DNA of 7,258 nt from Bacillota bacterium. GTDB lineage: Bacteria > Bacillota > Clostridia > Oscillospirales > Ruminococcaceae. The stretch is taken from positions 1 through 7,258 of the forward strand of contig JAEWMM010000270.1 of the NCBI GenBank assembly GCA_023457175.1, written 5' to 3'. The position numbers and the translations under genes are program-made. The notes beneath the pieces are model-generated. The model did no database searches and was not told the DNA's origin. It saw only the letters and a program-made list of their open reading frames with translations. Shown piece by piece: positions 5,763 to 7,258 of this stretch; position 1 is the first letter of the stretch, and each line of letters opens with the position of its first letter.

Positions 5763-5886
5763 ATGCTAAACGCCGACTAAAAACACACAGGCACGGCGGC
5801 CTGTTTTGCCTCCGGGGGCGTTCTTCGCGCCGCTAAAGGCAAAACAGTCCCGCCGTTGCATTGTGTTTTTAATCGGCATTTGGTAT
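5763..5886. repeat. 124-bp imperfect palindrome between frdX and hcp
   Basis: Two arms of about 49 nt (5763-5811 and 5837-5886) are near-perfect inverted copies. Paired blocks are 5763-5770/5879-5886 (two G-U), GCCGA/TCGGC (5772-5776/5873-5877), TAAAAACACA/TGTGTTTTTA (5778-5787/5862-5871), GCA/TGC, CGGCGG/CCGCCG (5794-5799/5850-5855) and CTGTTTTGCCT/AGGCAAAACAG (5801-5811/5837-5847). That is about 43 pairs around a 25-nt centre with its own GGCG/CGCC mini-stem. It could be a miniature palindromic repeat of the ERIC/MITE kind, a long terminator for frdX, or both. No target-site duplication is visible. Confidence 0.8.
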
Positions 5887-5889
5887 AAA
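5861..5889 (+). promoter_or_regulatory. Candidate hcp promoter
   Basis: TTGTGT (5861-5866), a 17-bp spacer and TATAAA (5884-5889) form a fair sigma-A promoter. Transcription would begin near 5896, giving a 60-nt leader. The -35 lies inside the right arm of the large palindrome and the -10 straddles its edge. The weak -35 suggests help from an activator or modest basal use. Confidence 0.5.
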
Positions 5890-5905
5890 GGCTGTAAAGA
5901 CAGCC
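5890..5905. promoter_or_regulatory. Palindrome at the predicted hcp transcription start
   Basis: GGCTGT-AAAG-ACAGCC is a perfect 6+4+6 palindrome abutting the -10. It has the same length as the site at 4881-4896 and shares the TGT-N4-ACA core. It could be a second Crp/Fnr-type operator, or a stem-loop at the 5' end of the hcp transcript. Outer bases differ from the first site, so common recognition is uncertain. Confidence 0.45.
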
Positions 5906-5911
5906 CATAAA

Positions 5912-5939
5912 CCACGGCGCGTGATCAAGTGGCCGCGCC
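5912..5939 (+). other. Leader hairpin just upstream of the hcp ribosome binding site
   Basis: GGCGCG (5916-5921) pairs with CGCGCC (5934-5939), while CCAC (5912-5915) can instead pair with GTGG (5929-5932); the two stems cannot form together as simple hairpins. The structure ends 6 nt before the AAGGAGG at 5946-5952, leaving that site open. It may stabilise the 5' end of the mRNA or tune translation. No riboswitch class is recognised. Confidence 0.35.
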
Positions 5940-5956
5940 CATAAAAAGGAGGAAAA

Positions 5957-7258
5957 ATGATGAACACAAAAATGTTCTGCTTTCAGTGCGAGCAGACGGC
6001 AGGCGCTACCGGCTGTACCCAAAATGCGGGTGTATGCGGTAAAAAGTCCGACACCGCCAACCTTCAGGACGAGCTGACCGGCGCGCTCATCGGGCTTGCC
6101 CGCGCGGTGGGCGACCAAAAGCCGGCGCGCAACACCGACCGCCTCATGCTCGACGGGCTGTTTACCACCATTACAAACGTCAGCTTCAACAACGAGACGC
6201 TCTCGGTGCTAATCGAAAAAATTCACGCCGAAAAGGCGCTGTATGACAGTGCTGCCGACGACTATGATATGCGCGTTCTCTGGGACGACAACGAGGATAT
6301 CCGCTCTTTAAAATCGCTGATTCTGTTCGGCCTGCGCGGCATGGCCGCGTACGCCCACCACGCGTTTGTGCTCGGCTATGAGGATGAGGAGGTCAGCGGC
6401 TTTTTCTATGAGGCCATGGCCGCAATCGGCGCAGAGCTTGACGCGCAGACGCTGCTGCCCCTCGTCTTAAAGGTTGGTGAGGTCAACCTTAAGTGCATGG
6501 CGCTGCTCGACGCCGCCAACACCGGTTCCTACGGTACCCCCGTACCCACCACCGTGCCGATGACGGTCGAGAAGGGGCCATTCATCGTCGTCTCAGGCCA
6601 TGATCTGCTCGACCTTAAGCTGCTTTTAGAGCAGACCGAGGGCAAGGGCATCAACATCTACACCCACGGTGAGATGCTGCCCGCGCACGGTTACCCGAAG
6701 CTTAAGAAATTCCCGCATCTCAAGGGGAACTTCGGCACGGCGTGGCAGAGCCAGCAGAAGGAGTTTGACGGCATTCCCGCGCCCATTCTCTTTACGACCA
6801 ACTGTCTGATGCCCACACGCCCCAGCTACAACGACCGTGTGTTCACCACGTCGGTGGTTTCTTACCCTGAGCTGGTGCACATCGACGACCAGAAGGACTT
6901 TACCCCTGTCATCGAAAAGGCGCTTGAGCTGGGCGGCTATAACCATGATACCGAATTCACCGGCATCAACGGCGGCAAAACGCTGATGACCGGCTTTGGC
7001 CACGGCACGGTGCTGTCGGTTGCCGATAAGGTCATAGACGCGGTCAAGTCGGGCGCCATACGCCATTTCTTCCTCGTCGGCGGCTGCGACGGCGCCAAGT
7101 CGGGCCGAAACTACTACACCGAATTTGTCAAAAAGACCCCGGCCGACACCATTATTTTAACGCTGGCCTGCGGAAAATACCGCTTTAACGACCTTGACCT
7201 TGGCTCGATCGGCGGACTGCCCCGCTTGATGGATATGGGCCAGTGCAACGACGCCTAC
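5957..7258 (+). CDS. hcp: Hydroxylamine reductase / hybrid cluster protein, 3' end beyond window
   Basis: The first 434 codons of Hcp; family members are about 540-550 aa. Hcp carries a 4Fe-4S cluster and a hybrid Fe-S-O cluster and reduces NO (to N2O) or hydroxylamine, protecting anaerobes from nitrosative stress. The N-terminal C8-x2-C11-x8-C20-x6-C27 spacing is that of the strict-anaerobe class with a cubane cluster. Hybrid-cluster ligands expected from the Desulfovibrio enzyme are present: H215 (SGHDL), E239 (HGEMLPAHGYP), C283 (TTNCLMP), the persulfide-type C377 (GGCDGAKSGR), C405 (LACGKYRFN) and C430 (GQCNDAY). The final Glu and Lys ligands lie past the edge. Two start codons are adjacent: ATG 5957 is 4 nt and ATG 5960 is 7 nt from AAGGAGG (5946-5952); 5960 may be the better one. 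Residue numbers count from 5957. Confidence 0.95.
   Translation, partial: MMNTKMFCFQCEQTAGATGCTQNAGVCGKKSDTANLQDELTGALIGLARAVGDQKPARNTDRLMLDGLFTTITNVSFNNETLSVLIEKIHAEKALYDSAADDYDMRVLWDDNEDIRSLKSLILFGLRGMAAYAHHAFVLGYEDEEVSGFFYEAMAAIGAELDAQTLLPLVLKVGEVNLKCMALLDAANTGSYGTPVPTTVPMTVEKGPFIVVSGHDLLDLKLLLEQTEGKGINIYTHGEMLPAHGYPKLKKFPHLKGNFGTAWQSQQKEFDGIPAPILFTTNCLMPTRPSYNDRVFTTSVVSYPELVHIDDQKDFTPVIEKALELGGYNHDTEFTGINGGKTLMTGFGHGTVLSVADKVIDAVKSGAIRHFFLVGGCDGAKSGRNYYTEFVKKTPADTIILTLACGKYRFNDLDLGSIGGLPRLMDMGQCNDAY

Noticed and set aside
5252..5764. 170-codon minus-strand frame opposite frdX
   Set aside because: Shadow of the high-GC frdX reading frame; no motif and no ribosome binding site recognised.
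5777..6118. 113-codon minus-strand frame over the frdX-hcp gap
   Set aside because: Spans the palindrome, the hcp promoter and the hcp 5' end; incompatible with the clear hcp gene.
6626..7066. 146-codon minus-strand frame inside hcp
   Set aside because: Antisense shadow of a well-supported conserved gene.
1..7258. CRISPR array, tRNA, rRNA, transposase or integrase gene
   Set aside because: No regularly spaced direct repeats, tRNA cloverleaf, rRNA signature or recombinase motif seen in the window.

Overview
The window looks like the chromosome of a strictly anaerobic, moderately GC-rich Gram-positive bacterium of the Clostridia (probably Oscillospiraceae/Ruminococcaceae-like). Supporting signs are strong GGAGG-type ribosome binding sites, vegetative TTGACx-17-TATRAT promoters, a class I hybrid cluster protein, a YcbB/GlnL-type response regulator, a clostridial SLOG-family protein, and AT-rich spacers between GC-rich genes. 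The taxonomic placement is inference; there is no rRNA in the window.

Layout. Bases 1-499 hold no supported gene. They contain a GC-rich potentially structured segment (18-70) and a minus-strand intrinsic terminator (292-314). Bases 500-2678 (minus strand) encode a two-component system: a six-helix membrane histidine kinase and an overlapping GlnL/YcbB-type response regulator, read from a near-consensus promoter at 2706-2734. Bases 2923-3868 are a compact divergent pair: a small XRE-family repressor (minus) and a SLOG (DUF1273/YspA-like) protein (plus). The 130-bp gap between them carries three 18-bp palindromes of one pattern, TGTNSG-N6-CCMACA, which look like operators. Bases 3869-4208 are non-coding and end in a 13-bp perfect inverted repeat that probably terminates the next gene.

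Bases 4209-7258 form a nitrosative-stress module. It consists of a Crp/Fnr-family regulator (HcpR-like, minus), a divergent iron-sulfur ferredoxin-like protein (frdX type, plus), and the first 434 codons of hybrid cluster protein hcp (plus, running off the window). The regulator and ferredoxin promoters overlap back to back. A 16-bp palindrome, TGTTGT-TTAT-ACAACA, is placed to repress the regulator's own gene and to activate the ferredoxin promoter from about -41.5. The likely scheme is that the regulator senses NO or redox stress, switches on the ferredoxin and Hcp, and Hcp reduces NO or hydroxylamine.

The most unusual non-coding features are the 124-bp imperfect palindrome between frdX and hcp, whose right arm supplies the apparent hcp -35 element, and the triple operator of the XRE/SLOG pair.
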